The notes under the pieces were generated by a model. It was not told the origin of the DNA. It was given only the letters and a program-made list of their open reading frames with translations, and made no database searches. Below are positions 25,474 to 34,221 of a stretch of 64,000 bases of DNA, in pieces (the first letter of the stretch is position 1; each line of letters starts with the position of its first letter). Source of the stretch: Paenibacillus radicis (ex Xue et al. 2023) (GTDB lineage: Bacteria; Bacillota; Bacilli; Paenibacillales; NBRC-103111); contig NZ_JANQBD010000001.1 in NCBI RefSeq assembly GCF_024722015.1, positions 372,001 to 436,000 on the forward strand, in the 5' to 3' direction. The translations under genes and the position numbers were made by a program.

Positions 25474-26211
25474 TTACGACAGCACGTACTGCTCGATAAT
25501 TCGGGCTACTCCATGCTCTTCATTCGTCGCAGTAATTACATCGGCTAATTGCTTAATCTCATCCTGCGCATTGCCCATAGCAACACCAAGCCCTGCTTCA
25601 CGAATCATGGATTCGTCATTCAAGCTGTCCCCCATAGCTATAACCTGGGACATCTCGATGCCTAGCAGCGTGCATACCTGCCGAATGCCGCTGGCTTTGT
25701 TAATGCCTTTGGGATTAAGCTCAATGTTGAGTGGATGCGAGTTCGTTATTTCCAAAGCGCCCAATGCTTCCAGCTTCGTACGAATCTCCTTCATCATCTC
25801 AGCGTCCTCGTAATAATAGCCAAATTTCAGCCACTGCTTCGCATCGACCTGATCCGTCCATTTTTCCTTGTTAAAAATCTGATCGACAGCATAAGCCCAA
25901 TACCAGGTATCATACTCCAAAGCAATAGCGTGCATTTGTTTGAGCAGACCTAAGTCAAGCAATGTACGATTATGAAGCACTCCGGGCGCCGCCCAAACCT
26001 CGCTTCCATTGACCGTAACAATCGGAGCCGCCAATTGCAGATCGTCCACATAAGCGACAACATTTTGAATACCTCTCCCTGTTGCGATCATTACCGTTAC
26101 ACCAGCTGCATTCGCGGCTTTAATCGCCGCTCTATTCTCTGCTGAAACAAGCTTGTCATCCGTCAGTAATGTACCGTCCATATCCAAAGCTATCAGCTTA
26201 TAATTCCCCAC
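25474..26211 (-). CDS. HAD-IIB (Cof-type) phosphatase
   Basis: 245 residues. Motif I DMDGTL (10-15), motif II IATGRG (about 42-47), motif IV GDSLNDESMI near 195. Cof-type cap between. A GTG start (VGNYKLIALD) follows a GGGG/AGGATAA stretch. Likely a cytoplasmic sugar-phosphate or cofactor phosphatase of unknown substrate. It follows asnB by 31 nt and precedes DUF456, suggesting a leftward operon asnB-HAD-DUF456-flippase. Confidence 0.85.
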   Translation of the reverse strand: MGNYKLIALDMDGTLLTDDKLVSAENRAAIKAANAAGVTVMIATGRGIQNVVAYVDDLQLAAPIVTVNGSEVWAAPGVLHNRTLLDLGLLKQMHAIALEYDTWYWAYAVDQIFNKEKWTDQVDAKQWLKFGYYYEDAEMMKEIRTKLEALGALEITNSHPLNIELNPKGINKASGIRQVCTLLGIEMSQVIAMGDSLNDESMIREAGLGVAMGNAQDEIKQLADVITATNEEHGVARIIEQYVLS

Positions 26212-26242
26212 GGGTTATCCTGTCCCCTTTTCTTAACAGAAG

Positions 26243-28120
26243 TTACAATGCAGTTGCAAAAGTCGGCCTCGGCAGCTCTTCCAAAAAAGTTGCATGCCAC
26301 AGAGCAAACATGTAGATCGTCCACAACCGGCGTGCATAGTCGCCTTGGCCGTTTTGATGCAAGCTTACCATTCTGCGAACCGTATCCATATTGATATAAT
26401 CTTCCACGCCGCTGGCTGCGATCTGCTCCATCATCACTGTGCCCTGATTGCCCTTCAGCCACTCCCGAAGCGGCACTGGAAAGCCAAGCTTAGGCCTGTT
26501 CAAAATGAAATCCGGAATAATACCTTCCATCGCTTTGCGGAAAATGTATTTGGTCGTTCCTTCGGCAATGCGGTACCTGGTCGGGATTTTGCGGGCAATC
26601 TCAAATAATTCAACATCCAGGAACGGGACGCGCAGCTCCAACGAATGAGCCATCGTCATCTTGTCCGCTTTCATCAAAATATCACCCGGCAGCCACAAAT
26701 TCATATCGATATACTGCATCCTAGTGACGGGATCCTGATGACGTGTTTTATCGTAATACTGCTGAGCAATTTGCCATGGATTTCGATAATTACGCAGCAT
26801 TTCTTTGTCAATTCTGACGACTTCGGCCTTCATATCCTCGGTAAAAATTTTGGCATTACCGAGAAATCTCCGCTCCAGCGGCGTCGTACCGCGCAGTATG
26901 TAATTTCTGCCGTACAGCCCGCTCGGCAGCATACGCGCTGCTGCGTTCAGCAGCTGCTTCAGCGGCAGCGGCAGTCGATCGAGCGGCCGCAGTGACATCG
27001 GCTCGTTGTAGATGCGATAGCCGCCGAACAGCTCGTCGGCCCCCTCGCCTGAGAGCGCAACCGTCACGTGCTCGCGCGCCAGCTGCGCCACGTGGTACAG
27101 CGCGATGGCCGAAGGATCGGCCACCGGCTCATCCTGATGCCACACAGCCTTGGGCAGCGTGTCAAAAAAGTCATTCTGCGTAATGATCTTCGCATAATGC
27201 TCTGTATCCAGCGCTGCTGCGGTTTGACTCGCAATCCCTGTCTCGTTGTTCGGCCCTTCGAAGCCAACCGAGAATGTACGAATGGGCTCAATGGACCTCA
27301 TATGTGTTGCGATAGCTGTAGAATCAATGCCGCTGGATAAAAAACAGCCGCGCTCTACATCGCTCTGCATATGGTGAATAACGGAATCCTTCAAGCCTTC
27401 GCGGATTTGTTCCACATATTCTTCGAACGGACGCTCTTCCGTCTCAAACATTGGATCCCAATAACGGCGTATCGCCATATCTCCATCATAGTCAATCGTT
27501 ATGTAATGACCTGGGGGCAGCTTATGTATGCCTCTAAACATGGTATCCGGTTCTGGAACGTACTGAAACGTCAAATAATTAAGCAGGCTTTCCGTATGAA
27601 TCGAACGGTCCATGCCATCCGCCGCCAGCAAGCTCTTAATCTCCGAACCAAACAGAAAACGTCGGCTGTCCTTATAATAATAAAACGGTTTAATACCAAA
27701 ATGGTCACGTGCCCCGAACAGCCGTTTCTTTCGACGATCCCATATGACGAACCCGAACATCCCGCGAAGCCGATGCACACATTCTTCACCATACTCCTCG
27801 TAGAGGTGGACGATAACTTCTGTATCGCTGTGCGTTTTGAATTGATGTCCCTTATCCTGCAGCTCGTGGCGCAAATATTTATAATTATAAATTTCTCCAT
27901 TAAAAACAATCCATACCGAATCATCTTCGTTGGAAAGCGGTTGATGCCCTTCTTTCAAATCGATGACAGACAGCCTGCGAAAGCCCAATCCTATACGATT
28001 TTCGCCCCAAAACCCAAAGTCATTCGGTCCGCGATGCACAATACAATCTGTCATTGCCTTGAGCATCGTCTGGGAGGGCTCCCTGTCATCAAAATACATT
28101 GCTCCGGTGATACCGCACAT
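26243..28120 (-). CDS. asnB: Asparagine synthase (glutamine-hydrolysing)
   Basis: 625 residues. After Met removal the N-terminal Cys2 (MCGITGAMYF) is the glutaminase nucleophile. The first 210 residues are the Ntn-type glutaminase and the rest the synthetase with the SGIDSTA pyrophosphate loop (near residue 270) and SGEGADELFGGY. It makes asparagine from aspartate, glutamine and ATP. The ATG at 28120 is required to place Cys at position 2 and has GAGGAGG upstream. I looked for a T-box leader and found none. Paralogues in Bacillales include the sporulation-linked AsnO. Confidence 0.93.
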   Translation of the reverse strand: MCGITGAMYFDDREPSQTMLKAMTDCIVHRGPNDFGFWGENRIGLGFRRLSVIDLKEGHQPLSNEDDSVWIVFNGEIYNYKYLRHELQDKGHQFKTHSDTEVIVHLYEEYGEECVHRLRGMFGFVIWDRRKKRLFGARDHFGIKPFYYYKDSRRFLFGSEIKSLLAADGMDRSIHTESLLNYLTFQYVPEPDTMFRGIHKLPPGHYITIDYDGDMAIRRYWDPMFETEERPFEEYVEQIREGLKDSVIHHMQSDVERGCFLSSGIDSTAIATHMRSIEPIRTFSVGFEGPNNETGIASQTAAALDTEHYAKIITQNDFFDTLPKAVWHQDEPVADPSAIALYHVAQLAREHVTVALSGEGADELFGGYRIYNEPMSLRPLDRLPLPLKQLLNAAARMLPSGLYGRNYILRGTTPLERRFLGNAKIFTEDMKAEVVRIDKEMLRNYRNPWQIAQQYYDKTRHQDPVTRMQYIDMNLWLPGDILMKADKMTMAHSLELRVPFLDVELFEIARKIPTRYRIAEGTTKYIFRKAMEGIIPDFILNRPKLGFPVPLREWLKGNQGTVMMEQIAASGVEDYINMDTVRRMVSLHQNGQGDYARRLWTIYMFALWHATFLEELPRPTFATAL

Positions 28121-28164
28121 GTCTACTTTCCTCCTCAAGCGTCGTCCAAACAGCAAAATTAATA

Positions 28165-28760
28165 TAATCGATATAATAGTATACCATATTCACAGCAACA
28201 TCAGGAAATTAGACAAAAAGCTATATAGAGCAAGGTTATAAGCAACCGTTTATAAGATTGTGGAACTTTCCCCTTATCCAAATTCATCGCGCTCACTTCC
28301 TTTCTATGTTTTATATATATGCAATTTTCTTTCCTTTGTGCAACTTTTTGAAAACGTATTCTTGTTTGGACGCCATCACATTTCTGAACAAATCACTAAG
28401 AACACCTTCCGTAACCGGATGTTGTTCCTTTTATGTGCAAACCCATACGGTTCAAAGGCGATCTCTATCGCATACCCCCTCTTTATTATACTTTTAACTT
28501 CCTTCTTTCTTGCTCTCGCCCGTATATGTTCCATCCACAGGTTTCCAAGTAAAACTGACTCTGTTGAAGGCTGACTCCTCTACCTTGTAAAAGTGGACGC
28601 TCTGCACTATCTGTTTGTCTGTTTGTTTGTTTAATAACCTACGCGCTCAATCTTGGAAGCTAAATCCAATAAAATCCAAGAAGAAATCATACGATAAGTA
28701 GCCATGCTTCCATCCAAGGATTTGGAGTCCATAGCGGAAGTACTTTTTCCTTTATCGCCC
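28165..28760. other. Gene-free region upstream of asnB
   Basis: It should contain the asnB promoter. Short overlapping ORFs here (for example on the plus strand from 28260) lack ribosome sites and family resemblance. An imperfect palindrome (GAACACCTTCCG / CGGATGTTGTTC, about 28400-28430) and a TGTT-rich run near 28610-28632 are the only structures seen. Confidence 0.4.
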
Positions 28761-28767
28761 GAAAAAA

Positions 28768-28820
28768 GCAAAAAACAGAGAGATACCGGAACAGATAGTT
28801 CCTTTATTTCTCTGTTTTCT
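28768..28820 (-). terminator. Nested hairpin, terminator-like
   Basis: Outer AAAACAGAGA / TCTCTGTTTT stem around an inner GGAAC-AGATA-GTTCC stem (28787-28801). On the minus strand it is followed by T-rich sequence. The nearest upstream minus-strand gene ends about 350 nt away, so its role is unclear. Confidence 0.5.
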
Positions 28821-28897
28821 ATGCATAATGCTCCTAATCACCCAATTAACGGAATTCCGACTTCCGCTATCGCTTAAAATTGAAGGCCGCATATTGA

Positions 28898-28918
28898 ATA
28901 AAGGAACATCCTGTTCCG
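28898..28918. repeat. AATAAAGGAAC-N5-GTTCC palindrome, second copy
   Basis: The GGAAC-ATCCT-GTTCC palindrome (28904-28918) with flanking AATAAA and GTTA matches, in inverted orientation, the inner stem of the hairpin at 28787-28801. A dispersed intergenic repeat is likely. Confidence 0.5.
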
Positions 28919-28950
28919 TTAAATCCTTAAATCCTTAAATCCTTAAATCC
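28919..28950. repeat. Four exact tandem copies of TTAAATCC
   Basis: An 8-bp unit repeated four times without change. It is probably variable in copy number by slippage. No gene overlaps it. Confidence 0.85.
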
Positions 28951-29043
28951 CCAAACTTTAAATTCGAAATTCTTAACGGCCCCCAACAGCTTCCCTGCTA
29001 TACGTATCAAACCTTATAAAAAGCCCCCTCATGCAATTTGAAG

Positions 29044-29102
29044 TGCCCCTTAGAATTCATCAGAATAACCAGGAGGTTTTCCAATGTTTATTCTAAGGGG
29101 CA
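29044..29102. repeat. 13-bp perfect inverted repeat enclosing a ribosome site and mini-ORF
   Basis: TGCCCCTTAGAAT (29044-29056) and its exact inverse (29090-29102) surround 33 nt that contain AGGAGG (29071-29076) and an ATG at 29084. A nine-codon ORF (29084-29113) starts there. The right arm lies in its codons 3-7. It looks either like a compact mobile-element remnant or a regulated leader. Confidence 0.5.
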
Positions 29103-29111
29103 GCCTCAAGT

Positions 29112-29138
29112 AAAGTGAGTGCTCTCACTTTTTAATTT
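29112..29138 (+). terminator. Plus-strand terminator with no annotated gene
   Basis: AAAGTGAG-TGCT-CTCACTTT followed by TTAATTT. It would end a rightward transcript, yet no rightward gene precedes it for over 7 kb apart from the nine-codon ORF whose TAA is just before the stem. Confidence 0.65.
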
Positions 29139-29168
29139 CACTCAAACATCCCGTTGCTTAAAGCTCAT

Positions 29169-31220
29169 TTATTGCACGGAAGCCGTACCTTTGCCACCCT
29201 TCGGTACGCCGTCCAAACCATAATATTGATCATAAGCATCGAAGATCTTCCTTGCAATTGGAGCCGCGTTCCATGAGCCGAAGCCGCCCTCAGGCACTAC
29301 AACTGCAATCGCCAGCTTGGGCTTATCCAATGGTGCATACGCAATAAATACCGCATTATCTATCATTTTACCGCCAACTGATTGCGTGGATGTTCCTGTT
29401 TTACGGGCAAAGCTGTATGGAAATCCTTCAAAGCCCTGTACCGTAACCTTCTCCATCCCTTTGATGACAGAATCCCAGTACTGTTTGGGGAAGGTTGTTT
29501 CATCCAGCACCTCACGTTCAATGGTTCTCACCGGATTGCCTTCATAGGTCTCAATTTTATCAACTAACAGAGGTTTCATTCTTTTACCCCGGTTAGCTAA
29601 TGTAGCCGCATATTGAGCCATTTGCATCGTTGTATATTTCTCATTCTGTCCCCAAGAAGCATATACCATCCGAGATTGCAGCGTTTCCTTCGTATTAGTT
29701 ATAAATTCGCTTAAGCCCGGATTCTCTCTTGGCAATCCGCTTCCTGTCAGGACGCCAAGACCGAATTTATTCAAATACGACTCCCATAAAGCAGGCGCCT
29801 TATCGCCGTTGCGCAAGTAAAGCGGGTTGCCGATCATCGCTGACATGAACGTGTTGGATGAATGCCAAATCGCATCCGCAGCATTGATAGGACCGTAGGC
29901 TTTCCGGTCGGAGTTGGTTAACTTCGCATTGTTATCTTTACCAAAGTTGAACACCCCTGTGTCATTATAAGGAGTGTTTACTCCGAATAAGCCTTCATTC
30001 AAACCAATAAGCACAGATAACGGTTTAATTATGGAGCCTACATATACGATTGAAGTAGGATGATCCTTGAGCTCATCCGCCGGATAATTGGGATACGCGG
30101 TCGTAATCGTCCCATTATTAATAAAAGGCTGTATCCGCTGATATTCTTCATTGTTGGAAAAGCCGGCACTCCACATGCCAGGATCATAATCCGGCATACT
30201 GGCCATCGAAATGACCCGGCCTGTATCCACTTCCATCGCCACCGCATAACCAGCTTTTGCATTAGGCGCATAACCGTATTGGGAAGCTCTGGCCGCCGGC
30301 GACTTGGCATAAACGAGCTGATCGAGGATTGCCTGCTCCGTTACCTGCTGCACATCCTTATTGATAGTCAAGAACAGGTTATTCCCTTTTTTCGGGGCTT
30401 CAACCTGAACCTTTCCGATGATTTTGGCCGAGGCATTAACAGGGTAAGTTTTCATCCCATTTTTACCACGCAGCTCCTCTTGATACATCAGCTCAATACC
30501 GTCGTATCCAACATCCTCCGTATCGAGATAGCCTTGCGTATTTTGTTTATTTTTATAAAAATCAAGCCCGTTTTTCGGCTCCCTCGCTCTGGAAAACGGC
30601 CTCATATATCCGATAAGCTGCACACCTATAGTGCCTGGATCATAGGTCCGGATGCTCTCTTCCATTATTTCAAGCCATCTTAGTTCGTCACGGTGCTCAA
30701 GAATATAAGCAATTTCCTTTGGGGATAAACCCGATTTGATACGTCGCGGAACGAATGAATAGCTGGGAGGAGTGGTCGTATTTTTCTCCAGATCATAGCC
30801 GACATCCATCTCCTTGATAATACCGGCGGCGCTCATCGCATTTTTAGTGGGATTGCCGAATTCGTTGAAAATCTGCTCCAGCTTATGAGCCATCGCAATG
30901 ACATCATCCTTTTTCTGGTCCGACTCCATGCGGAAATAAAGCGATTGGGCCGAGGAGGTATAAGCGATCGGATAGCCGTTAGAATCATAAATATTACCGC
31001 GGATAGGTGCGATAGGCGAATCTCGCACAGCAGTCTGCGCCTCCTCGGCAGCAAGCTGCTTTCCTTCGACAAACTGCAAAATCGCTAACCTTACAATAAG
31101 GACCGAGAACAACGTAAAAATACAAAAAAACAACAAATTAATACGAAAAGTAAAATGCCGCTGCTTGGTCTGCTCCTGCTTTTGCGGATCCTCCGACGAC
31201 ATCGTTTTTTTCAATTTCAT
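29169..31220 (-). CDS. Class B penicillin-binding protein (transpeptidase)
   Basis: 683 residues. Short cytoplasmic part, one membrane anchor (about 27-50), PBP dimerisation domain, then the transpeptidase with all three motifs: S396-I-I-K399, S454-S-N456 and K607-T-G609. It cross-links peptidoglycan outside the membrane and belongs with the PbpA/PbpH/PBP2 elongation group or a sporulation counterpart such as SpoVD-like proteins. No PASTA domain is seen. The first-motif context VGSIIKP differs from the common GSTFK. Start ATG with AAGGAG. Monocistronic. Confidence 0.88.
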   Translation of the reverse strand: MKLKKTMSSEDPQKQEQTKQRHFTFRINLLFFCIFTLFSVLIVRLAILQFVEGKQLAAEEAQTAVRDSPIAPIRGNIYDSNGYPIAYTSSAQSLYFRMESDQKKDDVIAMAHKLEQIFNEFGNPTKNAMSAAGIIKEMDVGYDLEKNTTTPPSYSFVPRRIKSGLSPKEIAYILEHRDELRWLEIMEESIRTYDPGTIGVQLIGYMRPFSRAREPKNGLDFYKNKQNTQGYLDTEDVGYDGIELMYQEELRGKNGMKTYPVNASAKIIGKVQVEAPKKGNNLFLTINKDVQQVTEQAILDQLVYAKSPAARASQYGYAPNAKAGYAVAMEVDTGRVISMASMPDYDPGMWSAGFSNNEEYQRIQPFINNGTITTAYPNYPADELKDHPTSIVYVGSIIKPLSVLIGLNEGLFGVNTPYNDTGVFNFGKDNNAKLTNSDRKAYGPINAADAIWHSSNTFMSAMIGNPLYLRNGDKAPALWESYLNKFGLGVLTGSGLPRENPGLSEFITNTKETLQSRMVYASWGQNEKYTTMQMAQYAATLANRGKRMKPLLVDKIETYEGNPVRTIEREVLDETTFPKQYWDSVIKGMEKVTVQGFEGFPYSFARKTGTSTQSVGGKMIDNAVFIAYAPLDKPKLAIAVVVPEGGFGSWNAAPIARKIFDAYDQYYGLDGVPKGGKGTASVQ

Positions 31221-31271
31221 TTCAGTTACAGCTCCTTTATCCTTACCAAAATCCCGTTGCAGCGATACAGA

Positions 31272-31991
31272 CTAAACTTCCAGAAGCTCTCTAAGTGTGT
31301 GAATACCTTCGCCTGAATGGTAGTCGTAGCGTTTTATTTTGACCGCATCTATACCGGCTTGATTCGGTGCCCATATATCGTTTCTGTCATGATCTCCAAT
31401 GTACAATACATCTTCTGCCGCCAAGCCCGACTGTTCCAGCGCCAGCTTAAAAATCGCAGGGTCCGGCTTTTCTAAGCCTACCAGTGTCGATACAATGATT
31501 GGATCAAAGTAATGGGCAATCCCCTTTTGCTCTAGAATATGTGGCAATGTGGGTGCAAAATTGGAAATGATGCCTAGCTGCAATCCCGCAGCCTGAAGTT
31601 TAGGAATACACTCAGTCACATCATCAAAAAGCTGGTAAGCTTCCGGACCTGTGAATAGATCATACAGCCCATGACAGCATTGGTGAATACGCTCATCCGT
31701 CCAATTCTCTTCTTGAACTCCCAGCTTGTCCAGAATGTAATGATAAAGCTTCATCCAGAACGCGCGATCCGATTCCGGCGTACATACCTCGAAAGGGTCC
31801 AACTGCCTGCCATAATAAAATAAGCGGAAAGCCTCGGTAAACAAGTCGCCAACCTGTTCTTCCGCACGGTGCAAGGAACGAGCAGCCAGAAATTGCTGCA
31901 TAATGACTCTTGCTGCCGGAATGGTCATTAGTGTATCGCCAACATCAAAAAATATAGCTTTATATGAGTTCAATGGTTTACGTAAATTCAT
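31272..31991 (-). CDS. HAD superfamily hydrolase (HAD-IA)
   Basis: 239 residues. Motif I FFDVGDTL (about 15-22), helical cap, motif II ISNF, Lys in LEKPDP and motif IV GDHDRND. Phosphatase or phosphoglycolate phosphatase-like, substrate unknown. Notably motif I is DxGDT with Gly in place of the usual second-position residue, which is common in this subgroup. The ATG at 31991 is preferred with AAGGAG upstream. It lies about 50 nt upstream of the PBP gene. Confidence 0.82.
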   Translation of the reverse strand: MNLRKPLNSYKAIFFDVGDTLMTIPAARVIMQQFLAARSLHRAEEQVGDLFTEAFRLFYYGRQLDPFEVCTPESDRAFWMKLYHYILDKLGVQEENWTDERIHQCCHGLYDLFTGPEAYQLFDDVTECIPKLQAAGLQLGIISNFAPTLPHILEQKGIAHYFDPIIVSTLVGLEKPDPAIFKLALEQSGLAAEDVLYIGDHDRNDIWAPNQAGIDAVKIKRYDYHSGEGIHTLRELLEV

Positions 31992-32135
31992 GAGCACTTA
32001 CTCCTTTTAAGTTAGCTTACTAACAGCTTCCACAGCAGCCTCCAATAGTTTACCATAATTCGCATTGAAGTGGAAAACCGGACATTCTTCCACAATACGT
32101 GGTAAGAATGCCCGGCCAAATACTTGACTATCGGG

Positions 32136-33293
32136 TTATGCCTCGCGGATATGTGTATCATTAAAGTTCGGAGGGTTGAACCAATTACCGCCACTGGCGA
32201 CCCAGGTTGAATCCAATGGAACCCATTTCTGCTTATCGGATATATAGACCTCGTTCCAAGCATGCGGACCATAGCTCCCTTTTCCATCATAGCCGAGACC
32301 AGTGACAACCTTCACCTCAAGCCCTATGGAGCGGGCCATAACCGCATACAGTCTGGAGTAGTCAATACAAACGCCCTGCTTGGTTGCGAACGTTTCTTCC
32401 GGTGTTTGTTCTTTCCAAATCCGCTTTTGTTCATATAAATTCACTTTATCCCAATCATACTTCACCCGGCTGCCTACCCAGCTGTACAACAGCTTGGCTT
32501 TCTCCTCGTCAGATTTGCCTTTAGCCGACACTTCCTTGGCCGCTTGGGCAATATCCTTCGGTATATTAGCATCGAGCACCTCGTATTTCCGCTGCAAAAT
32601 GTTGGTGAATTCCTGCTCGACTGCTCTGGTAAATACAGGAAGCTGATTGGCAATAAAGTCGCCCGTCACCGGTTTAATAACTTCATTTGCACCTTTCTGG
32701 TATAAACCAGAGGCTTGAATGTAGGCCGCTGCGGGCGTCTGTGGAAACAAGCTGGCAAAAATAAATAATGCCGCGATAACGAGCAAAGACCGGCCGGCCC
32801 CGGTGACAGCTCCTATGAATCCCCCCACCAAGCTGCTGATTAGTGTTGGTTGCCCCTTACTGCTGCGCCCTTCCCGATGAATCGATTCCTTCGCCCATCT
32901 ATCAACAAGCGGGTCAATAATACGGTATAGAAGCTGCTTCGATACACTGTAGCCAATTACAAATAAAATTCCAAAGCGCAGCAGCGAGAAATCGCGAATC
33001 CCTGTCACACCTGTATAATACAACTGTTCAAAAAAACCAAGTTCATGTGAAGGGATCATGATATCAAGCGATGTCAGCCAGCTTTGAACCTGAGGGGACA
33101 GCCATTCAGCCAGCTTCCAGGCAATGATAAGCCCAAGCAGTGTGGCAATTCCCTCCGACACCATCAACATCAAATGCCTTGCCGAGGTTGAAGCGCCGCG
33201 AAACATCCCTTGAATGACAGATAAGAGCACTGTGCCGGCCAACAATACCGTTATCCAATTTGCTGCGCTTAGCGCGGTCCATGCTTCCGTCAT
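32136..33293 (-). CDS. CvpA-like membrane domain fused to a transglutaminase domain
   Basis: 385 residues. The first 190 contain four or five membrane helices in a CvpA/colicin-V-production-like layout (start ANWITVLLAGTVLLSVIQG; LISSLVGGFIGAVTGAGRSLLVI). Residues about 250-380 form a transglutaminase-like protease domain with the triad Cys309 (GVCIDYSR), His344 (PHAWNEV) and Asp361 (PLDSTW). It probably acts on a protein or wall peptide at the outer membrane face. The ATG at 33293 has GAGGTG 6 nt upstream. It clusters with two small membrane proteins of unknown function. Confidence 0.78.
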   Translation of the reverse strand: MTEAWTALSAANWITVLLAGTVLLSVIQGMFRGASTSARHLMLMVSEGIATLLGLIIAWKLAEWLSPQVQSWLTSLDIMIPSHELGFFEQLYYTGVTGIRDFSLLRFGILFVIGYSVSKQLLYRIIDPLVDRWAKESIHREGRSSKGQPTLISSLVGGFIGAVTGAGRSLLVIAALFIFASLFPQTPAAAYIQASGLYQKGANEVIKPVTGDFIANQLPVFTRAVEQEFTNILQRKYEVLDANIPKDIAQAAKEVSAKGKSDEEKAKLLYSWVGSRVKYDWDKVNLYEQKRIWKEQTPEETFATKQGVCIDYSRLYAVMARSIGLEVKVVTGLGYDGKGSYGPHAWNEVYISDKQKWVPLDSTWVASGGNWFNPPNFNDTHIREA

Positions 33294-33328
33294 ACGCTTC
33301 ACCTCACTTCGTTCATCCGGTTAATGAT

Positions 33329-33757
33329 TTACAGCTTCGTATTTTTCTTCGCTTGCTCGATCAGAGCATTCACAGCCTCGTCCATCTTCATTGTAAAAGT
33401 CTGGTTCATAAACGTTACTTTTACCTCGTTAGAAGAGGGATTTCCGTCCAACTTCAAGCTTTTGGTTGTAACGGTAAATGTGCCATCTGAATTCTGCTTA
33501 TACTGAGCTTCCTTCATTTCGTTGGAGAAAGCCTTAACCGCTTGATTCTTGGCCTCTGTCGATACGGCTGCACCAATATCCAGCAGCTGATCCTTATAGC
33601 TGGCACCGTAGAAGAACAAGCCGGCCAGCACAGCCAACACAATAACCCATTTTACAACTGTTTTTAGTATGCGCACTACAAGGAACAACACTACGATCGC
33701 ACCAACAATAATAAACCAACGCTCCTGCAAAAAAGACACTAAGAAATCCAATTCCAT
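33329..33757 (-). CDS. Membrane protein of unknown function
   Basis: 142 residues. Two close hydrophobic stretches (about 15-28 and 35-51) are followed by a soluble part with a YKQNSDGTFTVTTKSLKLDG region and Lys-rich end. No family recognised. It precedes the CvpA-transglutaminase gene by 35 nt on the same strand, so the two are probably co-transcribed and may work together at the membrane. Confidence 0.65.
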   Translation of the reverse strand: MELDFLVSFLQERWFIIVGAIVVLFLVVRILKTVVKWVIVLAVLAGLFFYGASYKDQLLDIGAAVSTEAKNQAVKAFSNEMKEAQYKQNSDGTFTVTTKSLKLDGNPSSNEVKVTFMNQTFTMKMDEAVNALIEQAKKNTKL

Positions 33758-33796
33758 CTCTCCCTACATTCATCAAAATTGATAACCCTGTAACCT

Positions 33797-33952
33797 TTAC
33801 TCTCGATCTGCATCCCGCTTCTTCTTAAGCTCCGCAAGCCTTTGCTGTATCTCATCGGATCGGTCGAACTTCTTGGTTTTGAGATACGTGGAACGTAAAC
33901 GAAGTACCGCAAGAATCAGAATAACTGCCAAAATAATAATAAATGGACTCAC
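33797..33952 (-). CDS. Small membrane protein of unknown function
   Basis: 51 residues: one membrane helix (PFIIILAVILILAVLRL) then a charged, helical tail rich in Lys, Arg and Glu. The GTG at 33952 is chosen because GAAGGCGG lies just upstream. An upstream TTG at 34045 in the same frame would add 31 residues but has no ribosome site. It heads the short membrane-protein cluster 33952-32136. Confidence 0.55.
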   Translation of the reverse strand: MSPFIIILAVILILAVLRLRSTYLKTKKFDRSDEIQQRLAELKKKRDADRE

Positions 33953-34221
33953 TAATGCGTCCGCCTTCCCCCAGTATAGTTCGTATAATTGCAAGTTAAT
34001 TATAAAGGGCTGCTCTATTCCTTTAAGGACGAGCACGTTGATCAAGGTTGAGTGAAGCCATGTACAAACTCATACCTTCCGTTCAACTTATTCAATCTGT
34101 TGTAAGCAAGTACGCTGTTCTCAATAAGAGGTTGCAAAAATAATGGTACTAACCTACCAGCTTGTCACGTAAAAGTAATCATAGACGGATAGGAGTCAGA
34201 CAAAGATCAGAAGTTGAGGTG

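Noticed and set aside
27371..28162. 263-codon ORF antisense to asnB
   Set aside because: It lies wholly opposite a well-supported AsnB, has no ribosome site and no recognisable domain; it is a coding shadow.
28121..28500. T-box leader upstream of asnB
   Set aside because: No conserved T-box core or antiterminator sequence was found on the minus strand.
28260..28574. 104-codon ORF in the gap beside asnB
   Set aside because: No ribosome site, an overlapping alternative frame of similar length, and a composition that looks like translated non-coding DNA.
28919..28950. TTAAATCC repeats considered as a CRISPR remnant
   Set aside because: The unit is 8 bp with no spacers and no cas genes.
32012..32308. 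98-codon minus-strand ORF at the end of the transglutaminase gene
   Set aside because: Out-of-frame overlap with the conserved transglutaminase domain; a shadow.
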